A stretch of DNA of 60,385 nucleotides. Origin: Natronococcus amylolyticus DSM 10524 (GTDB lineage: Archaea; Halobacteriota; Halobacteria; Halobacteriales; Natrialbaceae). This document shows, piece after piece, positions 53,377 through 60,385 of this stretch. The notes beneath the pieces were generated by a model that saw only the letters and a program-made list of their open reading frames with translations, was not told the origin of the DNA and did not search any database. Every line of letters starts with the position of its first letter. Position 1 is the first letter of the stretch. Both the position numbers and the translations under genes were made by a program. Location: NCBI RefSeq assembly GCF_000337675.1, contig NZ_AOIB01000033.1:34075-94459 (forward strand). Direction: 5' to 3'.

Positions 53377-54618
53377 ATGGCAACGCAGTTCCAGTCGCTC
53401 TCGTCGCTGCTCGCGGATCTCGAGTCGGCGTCGTTCGACCGGCCGCCGGCGGTCGTCTCGAACGCCCACTACACCGGCCTCGCCGTTTCGCGGGCGCTCG
53501 ACGCCGTCGACGTCCCCGTCATCGCGCTCGATCGCAACGGCGACGGTCTCGCCTCGCCGTCGAACGCGATCGACTACGCCGGGCGGATCACCTACCCGCT
53601 CGAGGACCAGGCGGGGTTCGAGGCGGATCTCGAGGCGGTCGTCGACGCCGTCGGCTCGGACGTGGTCGCCTTTCCGTGTATGGACGAGTGGGTCCACGCC
53701 TACGCCGCCGCGGACGTCGACGGCCTCCGCCGGCCGTTCTCGGACGCCGCGGGGATCGAACGGGTGCTCGACAAGGAGTCGCTGTACGCGATCGCCGAGG
53801 AGCTCGGCGTCCCCTACCCCGAGACGTACCGGTTGAGCGAGACCAGCCCCGAGGAAGCCGCCGAAGTCCTCGGATTCCCGCTCGTGGTCAAACCCGCCCG
53901 CAAGCGCGAGTTCGAGGAGGCGATCGGGACCAACGTCGTCGAGGTCGCCGACAGCGAGGAGCTCGCCGAGATCGTCGCGGCCGCCGAGGAGGCCGACGTT
54001 CGGATCATGGCCCAGGAGCGGGTGCCCGTCGCCCCCGGCGAGGACTGCTCGGTCGCCTCCTACGTCCCGCCCGGCGGCGTCGACGACGCGCTGTCGGTCG
54101 TCGGGAACCCGATGCTTCGCTACCCGCGCTCGTTCGGGAGCTCCTGTGTCGTCGAGCGGGTCGACCGGCCGGCCCTCGAGGCGCGGGCGTTCGACGTCCT
54201 CGCGGAGACCGGCTACCACGGCATCAGCGAGGCGGAGTTCGTCTACGACGCGGACCGAGACGAGTACGTCCTGCTGGACATCAACACCCGCCCCTGGAAG
54301 TGGATCGAGATGCCGGTCACGGCGGGCGCGAACCTGCCGGCGGCGGCCTACGCCGCCGTGACCGACGCCACGTACGAGCCCGACCCGTCGCGGGACGCGC
54401 TGTGGGTCTCCCTGAAGGACTACGTCTCGTTGCTCGCGACCGACGACACGACGCCGACCGCCCTCGAGGGCGACCACTGGCGGGCACTCGTCTCGGGGGC
54501 GTTCGAGGAAATGGAGGGCGGACTGACGACGGCGGTGTACCGGCCGTCGGATCCGGGACCGACGGCACAACTGCTCGAGACGGAGTTCTCCGGACGGGAG
54601 TACTACTGCGCCTGCTGA
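53377..54618 (+). CDS. ATP-grasp carboligase (COG3919-like)
   Basis: 413 residues from the ATG at 53377. An N-terminal Rossmann-like part (AVVSNAHYTGLAVSRALDAV) precedes the ATP-grasp domain: FPLVVKPARKREFEEAIGTN as the glycine-poor nucleotide loop, IMAQERVPVAPGEDCSVASY, and LLDINTRPWKW as the Mg site. It fits a group of predicted ATP-dependent carboligases that join a carboxylate to an amine. Substrates are unknown. It is not like the ATP-grasp gene at 28682. Its stop is directly followed by aglF copy c. Confidence 0.82.
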   Translation: MATQFQSLSSLLADLESASFDRPPAVVSNAHYTGLAVSRALDAVDVPVIALDRNGDGLASPSNAIDYAGRITYPLEDQAGFEADLEAVVDAVGSDVVAFPCMDEWVHAYAAADVDGLRRPFSDAAGIERVLDKESLYAIAEELGVPYPETYRLSETSPEEAAEVLGFPLVVKPARKREFEEAIGTNVVEVADSEELAEIVAAAEEADVRIMAQERVPVAPGEDCSVASYVPPGGVDDALSVVGNPMLRYPRSFGSSCVVERVDRPALEARAFDVLAETGYHGISEAEFVYDADRDEYVLLDINTRPWKWIEMPVTAGANLPAAAYAAVTDATYEPDPSRDALWVSLKDYVSLLATDDTTPTALEGDHWRALVSGAFEEMEGGLTTAVYRPSDPGPTAQLLETEFSGREYYCAC

Positions 54619-54621
54619 GAC

Positions 54622-54971
54622 CGTGCGGATGCGGCCTTCCTCGTCGAGGAGGTCTCGTGGGAGGAAGCCTCTCGCTACGAGATCTTGAGACCAACGCCGA
54701 CGGTGAGCTCACCGACGTGATCGAGAAGCCGATCCACCCTCGAATCTCGTGAGGACCGGCTTTGACACCCTTACGCCCACCATTTTCCACGCCTGTCACC
54801 TCGTCCAGCCCGCCGACCGCGACGAGGACGAGCGCAGCGACGCCGTCGACCTGCTGCTCCAGTCGGGACCCACTATCGACGCGATCGGCCTCGAGGGCTG
54901 GCGCATCGACGTCGGCGACCCCGCGAGGCCAAAAAAGGCTCCAGAAGACGGTGCCGGCGACCGCCGACTGA
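54622..54971 (+). pseudogene. aglF 3'-end fragment (copy c)
   Basis: The match starts 3 bp behind the ATP-grasp stop (GCGGCCTTCCTCGTCGAGGA against the intact GCGGCGTTCCTCGTCGAGGA). It continues through SWEEASRYE, then in another frame PTIFHACHLVQPADRDEDE and GLEGWRIDVG. Frame changes destroy the protein. It ends at the aglF stop position. Confidence 0.75.
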
Positions 54972-55674
54972 ACAGTTACCGCCCACCACCGCGGCGTGGC
55001 CTCGAGAGCGAAAGAAGCGAAAACCCCCTCGTTCGTGACCCTGAAGCTCTGTCCGTACTGCTTTGCATCGCGAACGGTACCCGTAAACGCAGTGTGCTTG
55101 CGGAGCCGCGCACGAACCGCGATCCACCACAGAAGAGTCGGGAAGGCAGTGTTCGGGAAAGCCGACACCGCAGCCCGGTGGTCTCGGTGCCGAGGACGTG
55201 CAACGGCGTAAGCGACCGGCTCTCGAGGATACGGATCACCGTAGAACCAAAGGTCGACGCCGGGTCGCCGTCCATCGACACCACCGCGAGGTCCGTGCCC
55301 GCAGCCGACGCCTACTCGAGGACCGTCCCCGCGTCCTCAGCGGTGGCTCGTGGGACCGTGGTGTCGTGAACGGCTCTCCGAACGTATCGAAACCCGAAAA
55401 ACGTTCGCTCGCGATCGACTCACTGGCTGGCGACGAGTTCGCCGGTTGACCGTCGACAACCACGGCCCACTGACCGGACTCGATCTCACAGACCCGCAAT
55501 GCGTGCGCTCATCATCAATTCGGTTTAGGTCTGCGTGTAGTGAGTGTGTTACGTGCACCGTCTCCACTGACCAGTCACTACCGTTCGTAGATCGGGTCAG
55601 ATGACGTGCAACACTCGCGCTGTGTATTCACTGCGACCTGAACCCGATCTCCGACTACAGGTTGCACAGGACCA
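54972..55674. other. Long gap without genes
   Basis: No coding frame is recognised on either strand. 55403-55456 (GTTCGCTCGCGATCGACTCA) repeats the bases behind epimerase copy a at 44784. It may be more eroded sequence from the same recombination history. Confidence 0.4.
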
Positions 55675-56193
55675 CTAGTCAGGAAGTACATCACTAACGC
55701 TCTCGATCGGAGCGTAGTAATTGCGCTCATCAATCCAGGTCGCAAGCCAGGCATCAGCTGTCTCGATTGTGAGTTCGTTTTGTGCGACACCGCGAACCAG
55801 CAACCCAATTGAGCCCGTCAGCTTGATATCGGACGCGGACGCGAGTTGACGAGCCGTACCATCATCAGTCACGAGCGTCCCTTCACTTCTGTCGGCGGTC
55901 ACGAACGCTTCTGCCTCACCCGGGTCAAGCCGGTCACGAATGTTTGGGTATGCTTGCTCAAGTTCCGCAGGTGCGGCTTCGTCAATCGTGATCGCTTCAT
56001 CTTCAATAGCCCTGAGCGCAGGCGTGAGATGCTCGTACCCAACCTCAATCCCTTGGTGAAGTTCTTTTTTGACTGCAGGGACGGTTACCAGCTCATCAAA
56101 CGTTGCGGTAAGCCATGCGATAGAATCTGTACCCGCAAAATTGCTCAACACTGTCGCGTCGAGAACAACCGGTCGCGAAAATGCCTCACTCAT
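55675..56193 (-). CDS. PIN-domain toxin, second pair
   Basis: 172 residues. The acidic site begins at D12 (RPVVLDATVLSNFAGT), with E at AVKKELHQG, LDPGEAEAFVTADR, and LVTDDGTARQLAS, the PIN pattern of the COG2405/DUF3368 type. It overlaps its antitoxin by 4 bp (ATGA). It is different from the toxin at 48541 in sequence, so the two pairs are not recent copies. It likely cuts RNA when freed from the antitoxin. Confidence 0.85.
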   Translation of the reverse strand: MSEAFSRPVVLDATVLSNFAGTDSIAWLTATFDELVTVPAVKKELHQGIEVGYEHLTPALRAIEDEAITIDEAAPAELEQAYPNIRDRLDPGEAEAFVTADRSEGTLVTDDGTARQLASASDIKLTGSIGLLVRGVAQNELTIETADAWLATWIDERNYYAPIESVSDVLPD

Positions 56194-56420
56194 TCAAGGT
56201 CAAGAGCCGTCTCAACCTCGTCCTCAAGATCGTCTTTATTCTGTGGCCCGAGGCGAACTTCTACCCCTGCGTCGGAGAGTATCTCTTCCATCTCCCAGCG
56301 AGTAACACCCGTTCGCTCTGCGGCCTTCCCGAGCGAGATTTCGCCGAGGACGTAGAGCCCGATGGTAGTAGCGAGCTCTTCGGTAGTGTCGACCTGAGGA
56401 CTGCGACGATCAGTGGCCAT
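56190..56420 (-). CDS. UPF0175-type antitoxin, second pair
   Basis: 76 residues from the ATG at 56420; a longer frame to 56474 is possible. The core TTIGLYVLGEISLGKAAERT followed by GVTRWEMEEILSDAGVEVRL is the UPF0175 helix-turn-helix. It probably represses the operon and neutralises the PIN toxin. It lies behind the TnpB element at 56535, which suggests accessory DNA. Confidence 0.82.
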   Translation of the reverse strand: MATDRRSPQVDTTEELATTIGLYVLGEISLGKAAERTGVTRWEMEEILSDAGVEVRLGPQNKDDLEDEVETALDLE

Positions 56421-56534
56421 GGGGTTCTCTAAAGGGAGGGGATGCACGGTCATTAATGTGTCCTCGTTTAGCATCTCTGACCGGGATCCGTTCTTTGTTG
56501 GTAGACGCTGAACTCGGAACGCAACGTGTCAACC

Positions 56535-56557
56535 GCCTCGGGGTCAAGCCCCGAGGC
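56535..56557 (-). ncRNA. Hairpin at TnpB 3' end (right end / omega-RNA end)
   Basis: A perfect 9-bp stem (GCCTCGGGG with CCCCGAGGC) with the loop TCAAG, 20 bp behind the TnpB stop (minus strand). It is the expected right end of the element and the scaffold end of the guide RNA. The RNA is inferred. Confidence 0.55.
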
Positions 56558-56576
56558 TTGTCAGTGGACTCCCGTT

Positions 56577-57848
56577 CTATCCGCGCAAGGCGGAAGGCGT
56601 GTACTCGCCGTTCACGTTCAACGTCCCTGACTCGAGGGCCAGTTGACTGGTTGCCCATCCACCGCGAGACTTCTGCCCGCGATGGATATACCCGCAGTAT
56701 CGTTTCGCAATGTTCTTCGCCGCGTTGTAATCCGCGTTCACCTCATACCCACAGTCCTGACACGCGAACTCTTTGTCGTCGCGGTTGTCCTTGTGGGTAA
56801 ACCCACAGTGCGAACACCGCTGACTCGTGTACGCAGGATTCACCGTATCCACGAACAACGCCGTGGATTCAACCTTGTACTCCACGAGTTCCACGAACTT
56901 CGCATACGCCCACTGCTGGAACTTCGACTCGTTCGCAATGTTCTCGCGGATGTGGTCAAGGTTTTCAAAAATAATGCCGTCTACATCCGTGGCTTGGGCT
57001 TCCGCAATGAGGTCGTTGGCGCGGTTGTGGAGCCAGTCCAGCGACCAATCCGAGAACCGACTGCCGATGGACTGAATCGTGAGGTGAGCGGACCGTGTAC
57101 CCGTCTGTTGCAGGCGGGCACGGCGTTTCTCGTACTGGTCGCGCTTGTGGGTGAGGTAGTCCGCACTGCCGATGAACTTTCCCGTGGAGGTGACGGCGAA
57201 CGCGCCAGTCACGTTCAGGTCAACACCGAGAACCACTCCGTTCTCGGCACCATCATCGTCGTGACTGGCTTCTTGGCGTTCCGTTCTGTCAACCGTGTAG
57301 TCGGGGTTCTTCAGCGTGACGTGCAGGTAGAACGTGTCATCCTGCTCGTCATACTGGAGCGTGGCGCTCGACGCATCCCAGTCGTCACTCTCGTAATACC
57401 TGCCAAACGGCGTGTCTTCGCGTTCGTCCTCGGGTGGGAGGACGTACTCAGTGGTGACTCTGCCGTTCGGCGTGGACAGCGTGGCGTGGTCATCGTTGAA
57501 TGACGCAGACCGTTTGTCGTAGACGACGCTCCACGAGTCAAACTCTGGTTGACTCGTCTGATCGCCTTGCTGCAGTTTTTCGACGCCTGCATCGACGGCT
57601 TCGATGGCGCGGCGGATGCCTTTCTGGACGAGGTTGGCGGTGAGGTCGGTTTCCTCACGCAACTCGTCGTACAGGGAATTTTCGGCTTTGCTCTTGCTGG
57701 TGACACAGTAGTCGTCGTAGCGCCACGCCCATTCGCTGGTGCGGTTGGCGCAGTGCAGGAATTGGCTTTTGGTTTGATGGAGGTCGCCACGACGCTCTTC
57801 GGACACGTCGAGCTTGATTGGAATCGTGCGTCGTGGCGCGTCGTCCAT
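56577..57848 (-). CDS. tnpB: TnpB RNA-guided nuclease (IS1341-type), second element
   Basis: 423 residues. The triad is intact: D210 in VVLGVDLNVTGAFAVT, E295 in IIFENLDHI and D373 in NADYNAAKNIAKRY. The zinc finger is C345, C348, C363 and C366. No tnpA. It is only distantly like the TnpB at 14331 (different N-terminal half), so they are two separate families rather than one copied element. The upstream side (57849-57900) is AT-rich (TTTTTATTAGACAACAATTG on the minus strand), the likely left end and promoter. It separates the toxin pair from a broken regulator. Confidence 0.93.
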   Translation of the reverse strand: MDDAPRRTIPIKLDVSEERRGDLHQTKSQFLHCANRTSEWAWRYDDYCVTSKSKAENSLYDELREETDLTANLVQKGIRRAIEAVDAGVEKLQQGDQTSQPEFDSWSVVYDKRSASFNDDHATLSTPNGRVTTEYVLPPEDEREDTPFGRYYESDDWDASSATLQYDEQDDTFYLHVTLKNPDYTVDRTERQEASHDDDGAENGVVLGVDLNVTGAFAVTSTGKFIGSADYLTHKRDQYEKRRARLQQTGTRSAHLTIQSIGSRFSDWSLDWLHNRANDLIAEAQATDVDGIIFENLDHIRENIANESKFQQWAYAKFVELVEYKVESTALFVDTVNPAYTSQRCSHCGFTHKDNRDDKEFACQDCGYEVNADYNAAKNIAKRYCGYIHRGQKSRGGWATSQLALESGTLNVNGEYTPSALRG

Positions 57849-57952
57849 CTCTGGTTCACATTTACAATTGTTGTCTAATAAAAATTTACGTGTGGGGAGA
57901 GGAGTCGGCCCTGTCAGCGAGCGTGGCGGGTTTCATCGAGTGTCGGCTTCCT

Positions 57953-57973
57953 CCCCGACCTCAAGGGTCGGGG
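57953..57973 (+). ncRNA. Second TnpB-type terminal hairpin, opposite side
   Basis: CCCCGACC-TCAAG-GGTCGGGG is a perfect 8-bp stem with the same TCAAG loop as the hairpin at 56535, preceded by GGCTTCCT and followed by CATCCGCC. It lies behind the 5' end of TnpB, where no right-end hairpin is expected, so it may be the leftover end of another TnpB element. Confidence 0.45.
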
Positions 57974-58052
57974 CATCCGCCTCGTACCGCCTGTGAACCC
58001 ACATCGCTGTACCGTGTTGCACCTCGATGGTTGGTGTCACCAAGTGTCGGCT

Positions 58053-58493
58053 TCACTCGGAGTGGTTCTCGGCCGGCGGATGCGCACGTGCGTTCTGGAC
58101 GTGCTCGAAGTACGGATCAACCGCCCGCATGTCGAGAACCACATCACGGAGCGCCTGGAGGATGGCGATGCCGAATGCTGGCTGGACGCCCAACTCGCGG
58201 GCAGCGACACGCTCGCTCATTCCGCCGTCGACGTACGGAATCGCGTAGGTGAGCGCGGCAGCAAGTTTCCCGAGCCCATGCTTCTCGAGTACGAGGCCAA
58301 GGTCTTGATCTCGCGAAGAGCGTCCAACGGCTTCGATGAGCGTTGGTGTAATGGTATACTCAGCACCATCCAGATTTGCGGTCAGCAGCACTGGAACTGC
58401 AGTATAGGTGTGGGTTTTCTGCGATTCGTCGCGCTCGAGAACGCCAAGATCGACGAGCGTTCCGGTATCCGAGTAGACCGTCGTTCGTGGAAT
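58053..58493 (-). pseudogene. Truncated winged-helix regulator (DUF7437/DUF7342-like)
   Basis: From about 58493 the minus strand reads IPRTTVYSDTGTLVDLGVLE, the end of a winged-helix domain, then a SSRDQDLGLVLEKHGLGKLA helix, LTYAIPYVDGGMSERVAARE and the normal polar end with a stop at 58053. About 145 residues remain. The N-terminal part of the HTH is gone and the open frame runs on into antisense aglF sequence, so this is a fusion by recombination at a CTCGAG. In the normal family the protein would be a transcription regulator of about 200+ residues. Confidence 0.65.
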
Positions 58494-58589
58494 CTCGAGG
58501 GCTGGCGCATCGACGTCGGCTACCCCGAGGATCGCGAGGAAGCCGAACAGCGGCTCCAGGACGCAGCGATGCCGGCGACTGCCGACTGA
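58490..58589 (+). pseudogene. aglF 3'-end fragment (copy d)
   Basis: Starts at CTCGAGGGCTGGCGC and runs GWRIDVGYPEDREEAEQRLQ through to the aglF stop. The bases behind it (GAACGGGACGCTCCTCTCAC) also match those behind the intact aglF (GAACGGGACGTTCTCACTCC), so genomic DNA was copied, not only the coding part. On its left is the broken regulator on the other strand. Confidence 0.8.
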
Positions 58590-58610
58590 ACGGGACGCTC
58601 CTCTCACCAA

Positions 58611-58643
58611 GAGTGGGACGAGCCGCTCGTGCGGCGATCGTAG
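58611..58643 (+). pseudogene. Epimerase 3'-end fragment (copy d, last codons)
   Basis: Ten codons and a TAG: EWDEPLVRRS, the same end as copy b (EWDEPLVRQS) and copy a (EWYEPLVRRS). It lies 21 bp behind aglF copy d, so here an aglF tail is followed directly by an epimerase tail. Bases 58644-58929 hold nothing recognised. Confidence 0.6.
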
Positions 58644-58929
58644 GACTGGATGTCGACGCCCTCGAGCGCCGCGACTGTGAGTCATCCGTCCGGAGGACCA
58701 GCCTGGTCCTATCGGGCGTCGATCCCGGAGTCGCGTGTCCAACCCGGCTCGAATCCGCCGAAGCGACTCCGTCGCAGCCGGGAGAAAACTGGGCACCCGC
58801 ACGGACGATCATACAGCGTGAGCGCTCCGGCACCGATCAGCCCACGAGCGACGCTCGAGCGCGCGACAGCAGGGTCTACCGAAGAACACTCGAGCCACAT
58901 CGGCCACCTATCGTCCGGGTCGACAACAG

Positions 58930-59125
58930 AGAGCCGTCCACCGGAGGGAAACCGTCTCCCGCCAGTCGCTCGTCTCCCACTCATGAAACACGTCCGAGCG
59001 CTCGAGTGGACGCGCTGTGGCGAGACGGCCGAGCCCGACCGACTCCGCGACACCTGTGCGAACCATCCCGTCGTCGGAGGGATCCTCGAGGTCACCGACG
59101 ACTACGACGTCATCGACGAGCGGTC
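58930..59125 (+). pseudogene. thrC 5'-end fragment
   Basis: The DNA from about 58930 matches the promoter side and first ~45 codons of thrC at 59658. Residues from the ATG at 58983 read MKHVRALEWTRCGETAEPDR, then TCANHPVVGGILEVTDDYD, against MRHVRALECTRCGETYDPDH in thrC. The zinc-site cysteine at residue 9 is Trp here. After residue ~50 the frame goes on with unrelated, acidic sequence to a stop at 59284. This is the only 5'-end fragment seen in the window. Confidence 0.75.
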
Positions 59126-59305
59126 GATTGCCGACGCAGACGAGCGGAGATCCGACGGCCGTGCCGACGAGACGGACTCCTCGCCTGGTGGGCTGGACGT
59201 GTCCGACCGCGGCTGGGTCGCTGTTCCGGTCGGGAAACTCCGAGTTCCTCGAGTCGAACGAGTCTGCGGAAGAACAGCCTACTGAGTAGCGAACCAATTT
59301 CAGAA

Positions 59306-59327
59306 TAGCCTATTTTAAAATAGGCTA
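59306..59327. promoter_or_regulatory. Perfect 22-bp palindrome (operator/TATA)
   Basis: Each half-site is TAGCCTATTTT and its exact complement follows with no spacer. The centre ATTTTAAAAT is TATA-like and is about 50 bases before the ATG of the broken ATPase at 59366. A dimeric repressor binding over the TATA box would give self-control of that gene; this is inference. Confidence 0.6.
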
Positions 59328-59365
59328 CTCGGAAGCATTATTCGCTGGTGGGATCGCGGATAGAT

Positions 59366-59560
59366 ATGGAGCGCTTCGTCAGCCGGGAGGATGCGCTCTC
59401 ACGGCTCCGCAGGTGCTACGACTCCGACAACGCTGAGATGGTCGTCATCTTCGGTCGGCGGCGCCTTGGGAAAACACAACTCGTTCAGCACTCGCTTGCC
59501 GAGTGCGATGACGGAGTGTCTCGGTTCGATCCGTCGCCGTCGACCGCACCCGAATACTGA
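59366..59560 (+). pseudogene. Truncated archaeal AAA ATPase (PF01637-like)
   Basis: 64 residues: MERFVSREDALSRLRRCYDS, then VVIFGRRRLGKTQLVQHSLA with the Walker A lysine. This is the start of the archaeal ATPase family (PF01637; relatives often carry a C-terminal DUF234 domain) that normally has 350-450 residues. After Walker A the frame runs into unrelated sequence and a stop. It lies between the broken and intact thrC starts, so an insertion followed by deletion is likely. Confidence 0.72.
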
Positions 59561-59657
59561 GCCGCCGATCGAGGGACGAACGGGTTCGTTCCCGGCGGGA
59601 CAGGACCGTCCACGGGGGAAACCTTCTCCCGCTCGTCGTTCCTTGTGTGGGTCACCC

Positions 59658-60385
59658 ATGAGACACGTCCGAGCGCTCGAGTGTACCCGCTGTGGCGAGA
59701 CGTACGACCCCGACCACCTCCGTTACACCTGTGCGAACCATCCCGGCGTCGAGGGGATCCTCGAGGTCACCTACGACTACGATCTCATCCAGGAACGCTT
59801 CGACGAACCGCTCGACGGCCGAATCGAGAGCCAGTGGAAGTACCGGGCGTTCCTGCCCGTCGCCGACGACGCGGAGCCCGTGACGTTGCAGGAAGGCGGC
59901 ACGGCGCTCCACGACGCCCCGCGACTGAGCGAGGCGCTGGGCGTCGACACCCGCATCAAAGACGACGGCCGCAACCCGACGGGCGTACTCAAAGACCGGG
60001 CGACCAGCGTCTCGGTCACGAAGGCCGCCCACGCGGGCCGGGAGGTCGTGACCTGTGCGTCGACGGGCAACGCCGCGGCGTCGCTGGCCGGCTACGCCGC
60101 CCGCGGCGGGCTCGACTGTCGACTCTTCGTGCCGAACGACACCCCGAAAGAGAAACTGGCCCAGCCGCTCGTCTACGGCGCCGACGTCCTCGCCGTCCGG
60201 GGGAGCTACGACGAGGCCTACGACCTCAGTATGAACGTCACCGACGAGTACGGCTGGTACAACCGCAACGCGGCGATCAACCCCTTCCAGGTCGAAGGGA
60301 AACGGACGGTCGGCCACGAACTCGCCGAACAGACACAAGCAGACGTCCCCGACTGGCTCGTCTTCTCGATGGGCGACGGCTGTAC
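59658..60385 (+). CDS. thrC: Threonine synthase, N-terminal part (partial at window edge)
   Basis: The first 242 residues; the frame is open to the right edge. A zinc-ribbon start (C9, C12 in ALECTRCGE and C25 in TCANHP) is followed by the PLP-enzyme domain with GGTALHDAPRLSEAL, the PLP lysine in NPTGVLKDRATS and the phosphate-binding TCASTGNAAASLAG. ThrC turns O-phosphohomoserine into threonine. The upstream stretch 59605-59657 is repeated at 58930 ahead of the thrC fragment. Confidence 0.95.
   Translation, partial: MRHVRALECTRCGETYDPDHLRYTCANHPGVEGILEVTYDYDLIQERFDEPLDGRIESQWKYRAFLPVADDAEPVTLQEGGTALHDAPRLSEALGVDTRIKDDGRNPTGVLKDRATSVSVTKAAHAGREVVTCASTGNAAASLAGYAARGGLDCRLFVPNDTPKEKLAQPLVYGADVLAVRGSYDEAYDLSMNVTDEYGWYNRNAAINPFQVEGKRTVGHELAEQTQADVPDWLVFSMGDGC

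Noticed and set aside
53311-54570. 419-codon minus frame opposite the ATP-grasp gene
   Set aside because: Val/Asp/Arg-rich antisense shadow without domain signatures.
58376-59308. 310-codon plus frame near the right end
   Set aside because: Arg/Ser/Pro-rich frame crossing several pseudogene pieces, no domain.

Overview
The window is from a haloarchaeon (class Halobacteria). The evidence is a GC-rich backbone, acidic proteins, Tat signals (RR near the N-terminus) on the secreted proteins, short or absent leaders behind TATA-like boxes, and haloarchaea-specific families (HalOD1, DUF7344, DUF7563, DUF5789-like, AglF-type nucleotidyltransferase). The order or genus cannot be fixed from the sequence alone.

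Layout. The left edge is the end of glmS. Positions 532-9700 (minus strand) hold a surface-glycan operon: sulfatase-superfamily enzyme, broken GT4, GT4, large membrane protein, GT2, flippase, P-loop kinase-like protein and sugar epimerase. Much of it is clearly AT-rich. Positions 9974-13322 (plus) hold a GC-rich sugar-nucleotide block: UDP-glucuronate-epimerase-like gene, GT4 and aglF. Positions 13.4-22.9 kb are mixed: a TnpB-only transposon, small zinc-ribbon and sensor-type proteins, tiny membrane ORFs, hypF and a lone ABC ATPase. Positions 23.0-32.5 kb are a second AT-rich glycan module: frameshifted P-loop kinase, membrane protein, flippase, PaaK-like adenylating enzyme, ATP-grasp enzyme, GT4 and GT-A transferase, with an eroded IS6-type transposase. 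Positions 32.6-41.0 kb code for cell-surface-type or accessory proteins: a Tat-exported metallo-deacylase/peptidase, a poly-acidic lipoprotein, an asparagine-synthase-like protein without the glutaminase cysteine, and a 1242-residue protein with six repeats and a beta-helix-like end. Positions 41.8-44.2 kb hold a GT2 and a nucleotide-sugar dehydrogenase. From 44.5 kb to the end is an accessory zone: secreted subtilase, small regulators, two antitoxin/PIN-toxin pairs, a second TnpB, an LLM flavoprotein, an ATP-grasp enzyme and finally thrC.

How the genes fit together. GlmS, the epimerases, AglF and the nucleotide-sugar dehydrogenase make activated sugars. The GT2/GT4/GT-A enzymes build a lipid-linked glycan, the flippases move it outward, and the sulfatase-superfamily, PaaK-like, ATP-grasp and asparagine-synthase-like enzymes may add non-sugar decorations. 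The most unusual feature is the set of broken gene copies. Four 3'-end pieces of aglF and four 3'-end pieces of the epimerase, all on the plus strand like the intact genes, lie between unrelated gene blocks from 41.5 to 58.6 kb. A GT4 3'-end piece follows aglF, and a thrC 5'-end piece precedes thrC. This looks like the scar pattern of repeated recombination that swaps gene cassettes in a glycan locus.
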